A DNA stretch of 64,000 nt from Paramyrothecium sp. XJ0827 (lineage: Eukaryota; Ascomycota; Sordariomycetes; Hypocreales; Stachybotryaceae). A program made the position numbers and the translations under genes. The notes under the pieces were generated by a model. The model ran no database searches, was not told the origin of the DNA, and was given only the letters and a program-made list of their open reading frames with translations. The stretch is from positions 310,001 to 374,000 of the forward strand of contig JAJFPB010000005.1 of NCBI GenBank assembly GCA_020881915.1, given 5' to 3'. Of this stretch, positions 1-12,700 are shown one piece after another. Every line of letters begins with the position of its first letter. Position 1 is the first letter of the stretch.

Positions 1-529
1 GCGCGATATGGACTCCGTTCTAGAAGTTGTAAGAGGGAGATATTAGGTCAAACATATGTATACAAATTACTATCTACTGACCCGATCTCTGCAGAACAAT
101 CGGTTCATCTGGAGCATCTCCAACGATTATCAGGCCGTACGATGCCTTGGAGCCACATGAGATGGCTGTACCACCTCTCTTTTTCCAGCACGGCATGGAA
201 TCAGTTTATGTAGTGTCAATTTTATTTTCCCACACTCTAACTAGGAGCATTTGCATGGAGCGAGTACAGGAGCTCTCCCAAAAAGCATTGTCAGAGGGGG
301 CGCGAGCCAATACCCGGCAAACGAGACACTTAAGCAATAAGTGTCGTGTTCGAAGCTCTTTAGGCCTGTGTATTCTAAAGAAAAACATTTTTCGGCTCTT
401 CATGCACTCAGGACTGCGTCAGCTTGATTGAAAATAGTTCTGATAGTTGCGCTTGCTCCTGATCCTTGGCTTGCTCCTGCAAAATTTGACATAAAGAACA
501 GTTAAAACATACACCAAACAGTAACTGGC
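1..529. other. Non-coding stretch at window start
   Basis: No open frame here has a domain, a signal peptide or a credible splice pattern. The right part is the 3' flank of the acyl-CoA ligase gene read on the minus strand. Nothing else is seen. Confidence 0.5.
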
Positions 530-2365
530 TCACAATTTCCCTTGTCTCTGCTCCTTCTTCACCAATTCTCGAAGCTCTTTTCTGAGGATTTTGCCAGACG
601 GAGACCTCGGCACCGCATCCACGAAGACGAGCCCTCCTCTGAGCTGTTTGTAGCCAGCCACATTTGCCTTCACAAAGCCAATCAAATCGTCCGCTGTAAC
701 CTTTCCTTGTGCGGGCGGCGCCAATACCACGTATGCCCTCGGTGCTTCTGTACCTTGCCATGGGACCCCTACCACGGCGGAGTCGAGGACAGCCGGATGT
801 GAGGAGATGAGTCCCTCCAACTCAGCGGGAGCCACCTGCAAGCCCTTGTACTTGATAAGTTCCTGGAGATGGTTAGTTGTGTAACACATCGGCACAGGGA
901 CGTATTACCTTCCGCCTATCCACGACATACAATAAATCGCCCTGCATGGTGAGGATATCGCCACTTCTAAACCAGCCATCCGATGTAAAAGACGACTTGT
1001 TGGCCTCGTTGTTCTTGTGGTACCCCTTAGTGACCATAGGGCCCTTGAGAAGAGCCTCTCCAGGTTCTCCTGGTGCAACGTCTTTGTCGTTCTCGTCGAC
1101 CAACCTATCCACAATTAGAGCTGAATTTGTGGCAGATAGGTGGACTCACCTGAGAGAAACGTTCGGTAGCAGCGACCCCACACTTCCGCTGATATCGTCC
1201 CTCGGCGGAGTGTGTGTCACTGATCCTGTCGTTTCGCTAAGGCCCCAAGTCTGGGTGATTTGACAATTTGGCAATTTCTTGTTTGCCTCTTCCTGTAAAG
1301 CTTTACTCAATGGAGCCGCACCGCTCACAGCCGACCGCATCGAGAGAAATTGGTCTCTTGCGGCTGGATGTTTGGCAATTGCCATGAGAATGGGTGGTAC
1401 CGTGAACCAATTGGTGATTTTCAGTGCGGCAGAATACTTGAGGAAATCTTCAAAGTTGAAGCTTGGCATCCAATACACCGCACCGCCATTGTATAGGGGA
1501 TTGATGAAGTAACCTTGAACGCCGGCAATATGCGCTGACGGTAGATGCCCAAGCGTTCTGAGCTCAAGAGGATTGCCTTCTTCTTCCCACTGTTTCCAGG
1601 TGGGCCAATTGACCACTGCGACAAGGTAACATTCTGAGACCACGTTCATGTGGCTCACAAGGACGCCTATGCCTTTTAGAAATTTCCTGAAACATTGGTC
1701 TCAACTCACCTTTGGGAAGGCCCGTAGTGCCAGAAGAGTACAGAAGACAGATCTTGCTATTTTCAAGCTCCGTTAAGTCTGTAATCTTCCTCCATGGCAA
1801 TTTGTGCTTGAAGTCACACACCACCGAGCCGTCAATATTGTACAATTTGACGTTGGGATATGATTCGAGCACAAGAATCCTCCTCGCGTCCAAGCCAGCC
1901 TGTTGAGCTGCGGCCTGCGCCACCTCTCTCCGGTCTTTACTGCATATTAATACTTGTCCTGGGCCATCTTTGATCTGTCGGGCGAGATCTGTAGGCGTGG
2001 CCGCTGGCGACGCAGCCGAGTAAATGCCTTCCGCCGCGACTACACCGAGGAACACAGAAGCTAAGGCAGACTGGCCAGTCGATATTGTGACGACCACATC
2101 CTTGCCAGACCCGTTCTTGCCTGTGCCATACTGGTGGCGCAGGAAGTGTGCAATCTGCTGGGTCAAAGCGCGGGTGTCGCCTTTGGTCAGCGCCTTGCTT
2201 GGATCATGAGCCTCAGCATGGGCGATGCTGTCTTCGCTGGCTCTGCATTCTTCAGAGTCTGCATACGTCAGCATCTGCAAAGGCTCGGTTCCAGAAAATC
2301 TCACCGAAAAGGAAGGTAAGTAAATCCAACTGAGGAACTGGGACGTTGCCGCCCTTGTAGATCAT
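530..2365 (-). CDS. 4-coumarate--CoA ligase-like acyl-CoA synthetase (ANL superfamily)
   Basis: Predicted to activate a carboxylic acid as an acyl-adenylate and then as a CoA thioester. Five exons assemble cleanly: 2365-2305, 2258-1710, 1666-1150, 1104-909 and 862-530. They total 1656 nt, or 551 residues, the usual family length. The four introns are 43-46 nt, and several show CTGAC or CTAAC branch sites. Visible motifs are the adenylate-forming P-loop LLYSSGTTGLPKG, the motif QTWGLSETTG, the hinge region SGDI followed by VVDRRK, and the C-terminal lysine motif PRSPSGKILRKEL. The ATG at 2365 was chosen because a 46-nt first intron then joins the N-terminus to the family-typical stretch without a frame change. 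The C-terminus GKL is only a weak peroxisomal-like tripeptide. The acid substrate cannot be told. The gene is divergent from the terpene cyclase, with about 2 kb between them. Confidence 0.92.
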
Positions 2366-4382
2366 GATTTAACGCAGTTCGTTTCTAGCTTTATGGGGCA
2401 ACCTTAGAACACAACTGTGCATACTAAACGAATGAATAATCCAGGGCCAGGCAGTCAATGTCTTATAATCTTCCAGGAATGCAAGGGAGACTCGTAATGC
2501 TTGTCGAGCTCAACCTCGGCTTCCCCCGCCCCCGCATTCTTGGACCCCCGCATCGATCAGCGTCACCAAAGCAAAACGGTCTGTTCTCACAGCAGAGGAA
2601 CGACATGGCAATGCTGTGAAGATTCAATGCTCTGGGCCATAGATTCTGAACGCATCGGGGTGCAGCATCTATCTTGACTGTAACGCTATTTTCTCAGTGC
2701 CAATGGAAGCAATTTCAGCCCACGCGAACACACACCAATATCCCAGACTCGGTCACAGCTAGTTGATATGCGAAGAACAGACCTTCCCATTGAATGTAAT
2801 ACACCGGCCAATGAATGCTGTCCTTTGCTACATACAGGACCGCGCACTCAAGTCGTTGCAAGCAGCGTTGCGCTAGAATCAACAGCATTTCCACAGCACG
2901 TCAGAGATTGTGTGGCCCCAGCGGCGCTGCACCAAACCTCTCTTCCAGTTATCGGGCAATAGCTGCACCTGGTGAATTCTTCTTTCCCTAATTGAGAAGC
3001 CATGGCGCACAATAGCTGCATTGCCAAGCGCAAGGGCGTTGGAATGAAGCAGAAAAAGCCGTCAGCGGCCGATTCCAGATTGCAGACTTACCTCGGCTAA
3101 CCGCAATCCATCCTTGAAGTACTTCCTTGCTTGTCCCCTGATTGGATAGACTTACCCATCTCATATTATGTACTGGTAGAGTCGAGAACCTTAGGTTCAT
3201 CATAGATTACTGCAGTGAATATCTTCTGTCAAGGTCAGCGTAATTAAGTAGTAGGGATGTTGCCGCATGCAAAGGCGATTGAAAACCCAGCATGCCCGTA
3301 TGTCATATCGTTGGTTATTATGATGAACGCTTCAGCTTCCCGGTCCTTTTGCAATTGAAAGGTCTCCTATGGCCAGCATTTTTTGATAAGCTTTCCTTGG
3401 ACCATGCAGCCTCCGGCTCGCGTCGCCGTGCATGTTCATATGTCAGTGTGCTATCATAAATCGCATCATGTGAAGTCGCCGATGCTAAGAAGTCTGGTAT
3501 TGTTTCTAAGACACTCGGCTGCCGTATTACCACCGTACATAAGGGTTGGGTTCATTTTCTGCGACGAAAATGATCACCATGGTCGCTCACCATTATCTAA
3601 CCTGGCCAAACATCCATGGCGAACCGTCTGAAGGTCGGTCATCAAAGACAAGGGACTGTCTCATGTCAATTACACACATCAATGATGTGCGTTTCTACAA
3701 CGCTGTAGAACCTCCAGTACTAGGGGATTTTCTCGCTGCCTCACTCCGTCAGCGTTTACCTATGCCTTGCAGATCACGCATAACGAATGATCATCTATGG
3801 TCTATTGAAGTACAGATGCGCTCTGACCTGGCCATACCGAAACACCAAATCTATTTCAGCATGATACTGTTTTAGAGGCCTTGTGCTTTGTAGTCCTCGG
3901 TTGTATACTCATGGGATACATTCATTACACAAAACAGGACATTCCAAACATTCAAACGCGAGATCGTTCTTGCCTTATCTTCCGGATTTCTGCACGTCTC
4001 CAATTATAGCGGAGCCTTGAGGAGAAGGAAGGTGTTAATCGAGATTCAATTACTAGCCTTGGCTCCACAACGGCTCCAATGAGAGTCAGTAAGCACTGCA
4101 TTTGAGTCCTGCATATGCGGCCGAGAGCGAGTCTGAGTGCAACACACCATCGCTACCGCTTCCTACCACAGAATAATATGCACCAGGCTCGCAATTGTGG
4201 CGTTATCGGTGCAAGCTGAAGGAAATGACAGAAGATGGAGATAAGCGACGCACATTGAAAACGAGGGATTTGACGCATGTTGCCCTCCCTCTGCATCCAT
4301 CCCTTCCCCTCCATACTCGTCCCTAATATACTACGTTCAGTTCATACGACCTTTGGAAATACATGAGTTCAGATTTTGAACT
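2366..4382. other. Intergenic region between divergent ligase and terpene cyclase genes
   Basis: About 2 kb holds the promoters of both divergent genes. The short open frames here (for example 3546-3875) have no recognisable domain, compositional bias or splice context and are not called. Confidence 0.5.
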
Positions 4383-5727
4383 ATGAAAGTTGACAATGCA
4401 TCTCCTTCTTGGCTCAACGAGCTTCCGTGGCTGAGCCGCACCAGCCTTGAGGGTCTCTCCGCCACGGAGAAGCTGCCCATCTTGCAGGACGTGGGGAAAA
4501 TATGTCTCTGTCTGATGCGAGACTTGGGCGTTCAATGGAAGCCTCAACCTGTCGATGATGATCTTCGTCACATGACCATTGATTGGATCTTGACCAAAGT
4601 CGAGCCTGAAGTCGGCTTGGTCAACAAGGCGTTTTTATACAGCACCGACGTGGGTGTTACTTACACGGAGAGAGTATACGAAGGATTCGACCTTGAAACA
4701 AAATTCTCTATGGTCAAATACGTCACGCTGGCCATCTACCTAGACGATCTGATTGACAAAGATGCCTCTGTCGCAGGGCAGGCAGAGCATTTTCTGGTCA
4801 AAATCATCAACGGCGAACGTCCTACCTGCAAGTTCTTGGAGCAGTACAGACAGGCTTCTCTCGACCTAGCTAGCCACATGTCAGACCCATTGGCAGGGAA
4901 CATGCTTCTTCACTCTTGCACCAGCTTTATTGAGGGATGTGTCCACGAGAACCGCAACAGCCAGGACAACTTCTTTTCCAGTGTTGGCGACGCCAATTTT
5001 GAGTTTGCACGGGACACCGCTGAGAGGGACTTAGCAAGCCGCGGTCAATACATCCCTCTTCCTTTAGACGATGACCATGACAGAGCGAGGGGGAACTTGA
5101 CTCCCCACATGTGGCCGACTTGGTTGCGCGAAAAGTCAGCTGTCGCGGAGGTTTTCGCCATTACCAGCTTTCGTGCTCCAGCCGGCATTCGACATGCCGA
5201 TGCGATTGTGGGCTTCTGCTCTACCGGAAATGAGAGCTATTATAATGTACATAAACGATGTGTTATCGTTCTCAAAGGAGCTCATCGCGGATGACTTTGC
5301 GTCATACATCGCCGTCGTCACGAGAGAACGGCGGCAAATTGGCATGTCTGGAAGCGCATCGGATGGAGGTTGGTGCCTCCGCGACACCTTTGGAGAGGTT
5401 TATGGGAGGATACTTTCTGCTGGGAGCCGTATCAATCGACTTCTTAGGCCGTCGCCCGAGGCTAGATACAACATGGATGGCCATGTGAGAAGCATTGCAG
5501 AACTTGTCAGGCTTCAGAAAGATGAGAGCCTCAGCACCGTCCAGAAAGGAGAGGCAATGAAGGCTCTCTGTATGGCACTCTGGGAAACACATCAGAAAGG
5601 ATACGTGGCATGGCATTTCCAAACGCCCCGTTATCGCTTGTATGACCTTTTCCACGATACTGCCGTCATGATGGGGGAGAAGCCCGCAGGGCCAAAGTGG
5701 TTGATCTTGTATCTTCCTCACGTCTAA
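4383..5727 (+). pseudogene. TRI5-type sesquiterpene cyclase, interrupted by a frameshift
   Basis: Family: trichodiene synthase-like class I terpene cyclases, which ionise farnesyl diphosphate. The first frame (4383-5294) carries the aspartate-rich metal motif DDLID at residues 121-125. The second frame (open from about 5170 to 5727) carries the NSE metal motif NDVLSFSKE near 5254 and the C-terminal signature GYVAWH followed by RYRLYDLF. The two halves together cover about 448 codons, a normal length, but differ by one nucleotide of frame near 5165-5180. Family alignment is continuous across that point, and no consensus splice pair of suitable length is present, so a 1-nt insertion is more likely than an intron. 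Which terpene it made cannot be told; longiborneol synthase-like relatives are as plausible as trichodiene synthases. The frameshift is either real decay or a sequencing error. The gene is divergent from the acyl-CoA ligase. Confidence 0.8.
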
Positions 5728-6861
5728 ATTAATGGAAGGCTCAGCAATTTGCGTAGACAATTCACTTGAATTTTCTTTAAATTGCCGCAGAGGCTTCTGA
5801 ATGATGAGCTTCTCCATGAATACAACCCCTAGCAGCCATCACAAAAGCCAACGCCCTCGCCTTTTGCGTATCACGCACATTTCCGCTTCTCGTGATGGTC
5901 TGGGGCACGTACGTTGGTCCATAGGGTAGATGTTGAACAGGGGTGGACCGAAAAGGCAGCATGGTTGAGACAGCAGAAGCTTTTTGGACGAAGCCGGATC
6001 AAGCCAGACCGTCAAGAGCAAAGATAATAAACACGGAAATGTAAATCTAACCATTACTCAACTTATGGAGAAAATCGGAGAAGCACTAACTTGATCCCAT
6101 GGTGCTTGGCCAAACAAAGCCTTCCCACTACGGCCGGACTGGTGCGATACGAGGTTCAAAGCCCATTGTCCGTTCATTGAAGTGCAAAGCTACGCATTAG
6201 GCCGGCTTTCATTTGGATTAGACGAACCTGATTTAGGTGACCTGTGCTCAAGCTATACGCTAATTGACATTAATCTGTGTCAAGCTGCACTGCCCCGTTA
6301 TTTTTCACGTGGTAACTTAGGATTATAGCTCGAGGGGGGCATGGCATTCTGGATCGGAACGCATGGACTGGCTACTACTAAACGCCGTGAGTCCTCTGAT
6401 GGAGTGGATTAGAGTGGGCCAATAACCTACCCCAATAGTTAGTTCAGCTGCGAGCTAGTGCCCTGATGAGGAATCGTGTGCGGACCGTGGCCTCGGAATT
6501 TATAGTTAGAGAGCCGAGACATCCCTGTCTTTTTGTCGACCTCGATCGTTAGCCCCGGTGCTTGGAAGATCGGACCCGCATTGCCACTGCACGGCCTGTA
6601 CTAAATAGCAATAGCTGAAATTCTTCCTGGGGTCCCTGGCAAGGACACTCCGATTCAGCTGAGTCCAGGCACTTCTCGAAGCGCGCTGTTAGCGCTGTTG
6701 TCATCCGAAAGGAGAGAAGGGCCTGATGGAGAGAATTGAAAAGACAGCCGGTGGAAATAAATAAAAGGATGTGAGACCCGGCCGCCCGGTACGTGGCTCA
6801 TTTCTGTGGTCTGTTCAGCAACCTTACAAGTCTCTTCGGACAACCTGGTTCTCGATTCAAG
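5728..6861. other. Intergenic region
   Basis: No gene is recognised. The minus-strand frame 5302-5817 is antisense to the terpene cyclase. An A/T-rich, TATA-like stretch at about 6755-6767 lies roughly 100 bp upstream of the next start codon. Confidence 0.45.
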
Positions 6862-8066
6862 ATGTTCTTCAAGGCGATTGCTGCCACTCTCGGAGCAGCC
6901 TCGGTTGCCTCTGCGCTGGTTCCTAGGGGCGTGTGCAATGCAGACAACTGCCTGCGAGGTATGTTTTCAGTTCGAATTTTGTCACTGGCTCTCTCGTTAA
7001 CTTTGACTCGCAGCACTGAGGGCCACGAACCCCAAGACGAGGCTTGCACAGGCCCAGTCAGACTGCGCCGCATGGCTGACTGTGACTTCCACTCCAGTTG
7101 AGTAAGTGTGCTGATTCTATTGATACTTGTCAAAGAAGTGGTTTCGATATAATACAAGTAAGAATCCGAACTAACGCGCCACAAAGAACTGCTACGGTGT
7201 ATACAACCGCTTCCGAGTTAACCTCTACGCTTGTTGAAGAGCTCACCACCACCGACACCCTCCACGATACCTTCACTTCGACAGTCTATGAAACCCCGAC
7301 CGAGACGGCTTACACCGCAACTGTAACTACCACAGTCGAGCCCGTCGTGGTCGTGACCAAGAGGGATGCTGCCCCTACCATCCCAGCCTATGCTTCTCCT
7401 TGCTCAGGGGCAGTGCGCTTTTCCAGTGCCTGCTCGTGCATTGGCGTTTCCGGCGCCGCGACTGTTACTGCGCCTGCTCGCACCACAACCGTGACTCTCC
7501 CAACGACTGGATTGACGACGATTCAGGTCACATCAGTTGTGGCCACTTCCGTGACTGTGGTTTATGACGACACCGTCACCGTCACTGTCACTCAGCCTGC
7601 CGTCACCGTCTCGACCGCAACTACTGTCACCGAGACCAAGGCGGCGGAGCCCACCGCGCGGGCCGGCCAGGTCACCATCTCGGTAGCTGGGCGCGCGCCT
7701 GGCTACCTCAGCAACTACGAGAGCAGCTCCATCAGCTATGCGCTGTACACGGACGACGCCTCGAAGGCCATCACGCTGACCCTCAGGCCTGACGGTACTC
7801 TGTGGTTTGGCGGCAAGGTGGCCAAGGGTGATGTCAACGGCAATCGTCTGGCCTTCTTCTTTGTTGAGCCACAGGTTGCACCGGCGCGACAGCCCTTCAC
7901 CTGCACCACCGACGCCGAGGGCATCCTGACCTGCCAGGTCGGCAATGCCGGCAACAATAAGCTCGCACTACAGACACAGGCCAATCTGACGCCAATCCTC
8001 TACGCGGGCCGGCCACAGGACTTCCCGGCTACTTATTATTCAATTGCCACTCTTAAGCTTATTTAG
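6862..8066 (+). CDS. Secreted Thr/Val-rich cell-wall-type protein
   Basis: Three exons (6862-6958, 7014-7101, 7187-8066) give 354 residues, joined by two introns with good donors and a CTAAC branch in the second. The N-terminus is a classical signal peptide: Met, Phe-Phe-Lys, then an Ala-rich core ending near ASALVPR. The middle (about residues 60-210) is dominated by Thr and Val with repeated TVT/VTV runs, for example DDTVTVTVTQPAVTV, typical of O-mannosylated fungal wall or adhesin-like proteins. A short Cys cluster (CSGAVRFSSACSC) splits the Thr-rich part. The C-terminal 140 residues are less biased and look globular, with one Cys pair (FTCTTD, LTCQVG). No GPI-attachment tail is seen. The function is unknown; extracellular location is the supported inference. 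Confidence 0.85.
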
Positions 8067-9733
8067 ATATAATGTGTTACAATGGTCAGGCAGCATATAT
8101 TTGTCTAAATAGAGAGGTGGAAGATAATTGCTTTACGGCTGTACATAGTATGTTTATATAACGAATGGTTAACGAAGTCTACGTTCTATCGATGAGTAGT
8201 CTATATCATAAGCCGAACTTGAGATATGTCGCTCACGGCAGCATTAGCTCATATCCGCTATCCTCTTGGACACTTCCCATGTCTCTTAGCCACTCATAAG
8301 GCTAACATTAAGATCATCATCCATTATGACTTGGAAGTGTTATTGGGATTCTCCCAGTTCCAGTCATGCCCCCCCATGGACAACCTAAGCGCAGTATTGC
8401 CGCCAACATCAGCTTCCTTATCCTCGGGATTTACTCATCGTTCTATGTCTTGGGTGCTTCTATTGGTCATGAGAGGCCTTTTGACGCTTTCTGAGTCAAA
8501 TGTCGATCTCTCGATTTTCGGCTGGCAAGATGGAGACCCTATGCGATGATCTACCCGTCATGTTGCCATCTTGTACTTTTCCATGCAACCAGCACAGTTT
8601 CTCCAGGGCTCGATGGCGGGTTTGCTCGTTGACAGCTGTATGTGATCGACTTGATGGAAGAACTGTAAGATGACACACCTCAATCCAGAATTGTCTGTCC
8701 GGCTTGTTCAACATGGCTTGTAATGGAACGTTGGTCCAGCCTCGTATCGGAATCGACCGAAAAATATGAGCCAAAGTTGGCCCACCGACAGCTTCAAAAA
8801 ACCCAAGAGCGGTCGGTCAGAGTTGTGTACATTGTGGTATTCCAGAGCCATTCCAATGAAAGAGGGGCTTCATTGAACCATGACTTTTGTAGTGTGTCTT
8901 GTGGCTAAATTTGATCAAGTAACACTCTGCGTATTTGCTCGTTTTCGACCAAAGATGTATCGCACCGAGTGTGGTAGGCATTATGAAGAACGATCGGGAC
9001 TGGAAGATGTAAAGTTCCCATCTGATTTCCACCGGACATGCGAAAGAAATTGTTAGAGCGAGCCAACTATTGGACCTCCACGATCAGCATTGTACCTACT
9101 ATTTGCCACATTTAAGTCTAAGATCTGGTTAGTTCGCATAAGCAGTCGGTCACAAATTGCAGCACTATCTTCAAACACTTATGCTGGGTAATGCAACTGG
9201 AGGCGTAGGCGGACAAAACTACTTGGTAGGCCAGGATGGGTGTGCTGAAATTGTCAAGATCCGGTCTCCTAATTTCCTCCCAAGACGTTGCAATTTCACG
9301 CAGATTGCAAATTGGGGGCTTTTTATCAAATCCTCAGCCTCGAGGTCAGCCTTTCCCGGCTGAGATATGCGGGCAGCCCCCTATCGGCCGACGGTCAACA
9401 AAAGAATAGCCACCAGAAGCACTAACCAAAGGGGTTAAATATGCGGGAATGCAACTCCAAGGCGTATCCTGCGCGCGAGGCGTGGTCAAATGCAACTTGG
9501 AAGGATCCAGCAGGAGCGGAGAATCACACTTGGCAAACGAGGCTGCTGTGCCGACTTGGGGGCCGGTTACGTTACATGGTATTTTATCTCCACAGAGCAA
9601 CCTCGCGCACCCCTTTTTTCTTCTCGATTTGAGTCGCTGATCTTTCTATTCTCTCCTCTTGAAAAAACTTGATGAGAACTTCGGATTGATTGTCTCACCT
9701 TCAAGAGCCCGCCAAGGTTCGAATGCTTTTAAG
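8067..9733. other. Intergenic region
   Basis: About 1.7 kb with only short open frames lacking domains. The last part is the promoter and 5' untranslated region of the DUF3433 gene. Its frame is open from 9659, but that codon is TTG, not ATG. Confidence 0.45.
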
Positions 9734-12700
9734 ATGAGCCAGGCAGCCTATACCCAACAAGACAGGGAAATAGGGCCAGACGATGCCTCGCGCACTTTCC
9801 TGCGCTCAGGTACAAGGCCGAACCCTAGTCACCATTTGAAAGCCGGAGACTTAAGAATCGTAAAAATTGCTGAGTTGAGAAAGGAAGAGCGGCAATCACT
9901 GGTTGGCAGCGAAGATGTCGCGATCGAGTCTGGCACAAGAGGAACTTCGTCATTATCCTTCATTGCCGGCGGCGAAATGGACAGGCAAACTATGCCTTTA
10001 TGTCAAAAGAATCAAGAGATGAAAACAGCTCCTTACGAGACCCACAATGGCCTGAATCGGGATGGCTTGTCCATTCCTACTACGCAGGCTACCGTCTACA
10101 CGATACCCAAATTCGGAACTGATGAATGGAATATCCCTGAAAGAGGAGGTCAAAGCCTTCGAGGCTTTTTACACCACGGCCAAGACTACAAACCAGTCGT
10201 GTTCCGGCCCTGGTTCCAAGGAGTTTTGTTGTTCATTCTCATCGGAATCCTGGCTATAACGGAGGTTGCAGTTTACCTGCTCCCGAACGGAACAAACGCC
10301 GCTCGACCCGTCATACTTCCAAGCAACGGCACAGAAATACTATCAAGTTTCCGAGTGGTAAAGAACAGAGAGTATGATCCGTCAAACGACCATCGACATG
10401 TCACTCTCAATAATGGCCAGGAAAATGATGGTACTACATTGACTTTGGGTATTCGCTCAGCTAATGTGAGCAATCCGGGTGCTATTGAGTACAAAGCACC
10501 ACCCACGCCCGTTACATTGAATGGCGAAAGCGTTCCGCAGGGGGGCCACAAGATTGGGAGTTCAGTGAAGTTGACCAAGACCTCTCTAGCTAATGACCTT
10601 TCTCTCGACTCCACGTCATTCGCGTCTTCACTCATGGCCCGGCTCGCTGCCAGAGGGAGAAACGCCGGAGATCGGGTTCGCACTGTGACGGTTCCCGTGA
10701 TTACAATCACCGTTACCTCAGGTGCTAGTGTTAATGCAAACCAGCCCGAGAATCCTTCCGCGCCAGCCATGGGTTTGGATAGTACCGCAACGTCCGGTGC
10801 GAACCCAAGTCTACTGGGTGAAATCCCTGGCCTACCAATATACCATTCAGGCTCCACATCTTCTTCCTCACACCCACCAAGACCCTCCGGTCATGGCGGT
10901 TATATTATTGTCGGGCAGAACACCGTCACCGTTACGATGCAAGCTTTTACGGAGATTAACGAGAACATTCGCCCTAAACAGGGAAGAAGCACCTGTTATG
11001 CTACTACATTGACAGTGACGGACTCAGCAATCTTTACTGCCGCTACGACAACTGTCACCATTGTAACTCCGGCTCAGCTTGACCCTCAGAATTCCAGGGC
11101 TATGGCGTCGATAATTGTGCGTCAAAGACAGGCCCATATGGAAGAGGAGTCTTGTGTCGACGGAGGCTTAACTACAGTAACGGAGCATATCGCGATGCCC
11201 AGGACGGTTACCGTCACGGTTTGGCACACAATCACACCAGCTGTCCAGTCAAAATTGACATTGATGACAACCCAAGTCTCAATCCCGTCAGCCCCCTCAA
11301 CAGCCATTCCTAATATAGTTACAAGTATCGGGCGTACAGGTGTTGCCTCCGACAGACCGGTTTCTATTACCATGAACAATGATGTATCTACGATGTTGCA
11401 TAGTGGTACAGGATCCGCAAATAACCGTGCTTCAGAATCGGAACAGCAACTAAGCAACATGTTCGCCACGGTAACAAAGGTCTTCACGGATTCCGAAGGC
11501 CATGCTACTCTAATAACGTCGATTCGGGCTTACGCGATCCACAATCTGAAAACTTTGACAGATTCACTAGGGAATCCAGTCCAGACTGAGAATTACTTCG
11601 TTCTCAACTACCCTCATACCACAATTTTGGCTCACCCTGATGGGGCTCCCAGCAGTGCAGTGACATACTATGTTATTACTGCATCTGAAACACTGACAAA
11701 TACGGATGGCAAACCAACAGCCACTTCTGTGAAGGTTGAAACCAAGACATTGTTTGCGACAACGATCACTGACATGGCGGGCAAACCTGGTACGAAGCTT
11801 ATACTTAATCCCGCATCCTTTCCAGCAAGTAGTAAGACTACGGACCTATCTCCAAAGCCCACGAATGAACAAAACACTGTCTTGGAGGTATACTCAATCA
11901 CCCAGTTTGAGTATTTTGCGGGCTTAATTCTTCCTACACTCATAGCTACATTACTAACTATACCATTTCGGATAATGCATCATGTTGCGAAACTCTATCA
12001 ACCTTTCCACGTTCTTGCATCAGCACGTATTGGTGCCCCTGCATGCGAGTCGATATGCTGGGACACTATGGGGAGTTGGATTTTTGTAACGCACTTCAAG
12101 TACCTTCTTCAAGGCGATTTTTTGCTTTCTATCACGGGCATTCTCACTGTGCTGAGCGCAATATTGGTGCCAGTCAGTGCTGAGACGATCAGGATTATCC
12201 CGCAGGGCGGAAACTGTCAAACAGGGCAAGGGGATCCAGAGAATTGTGCCATTACTGTGGGCGTGTTTCCCATCCCAGCCCGCATTGCCATTGCTATTCT
12301 CAGTGTGTTGGCCATTCTTACAATTGCCACAATTGTAACGTTACGACGGTATCGCACCGGGGTCGACAGGGAACCCTGGAGACTCTCTGCAATGGCGGAT
12401 ATGTCAACCAACCCGGACTTACGACGACTACTCGACCGGATACCTTATAGCGATACCACCATTGTGGGGGATGAAGCTCTGAGATTTCTTGAAGCGGCAC
12501 GGTATACTCTCGATAATTGGCAAGATGGTCCAGTCGTAAAATACGGTGTGGTGCCACTGGATTTCCCAGAGAAAGAGGACCCAACCTCCAGTGCTGCTGA
12601 CTTGATAGCTCAGACGAAGCATCAAGGTACCGGTCCAAGGAAGGCCGCTCATTTCTTTGTGCTGAGAGTATTGGGACGGGCATTGGCACTAGTTGTTCTT

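Noticed and set aside
5302..5817. 171-codon minus-strand frame
   Set aside because: Antisense to the terpene cyclase 3' half and shows no family features.
9659..9733. Upstream extension of the DUF3433 frame
   Set aside because: The frame opens with TTG; the first ATG is at 9734 in an AAGATG context.
10273..10857. 194-codon minus-strand frame
   Set aside because: Antisense to the DUF3433 coding region, with no domain and no splice context.
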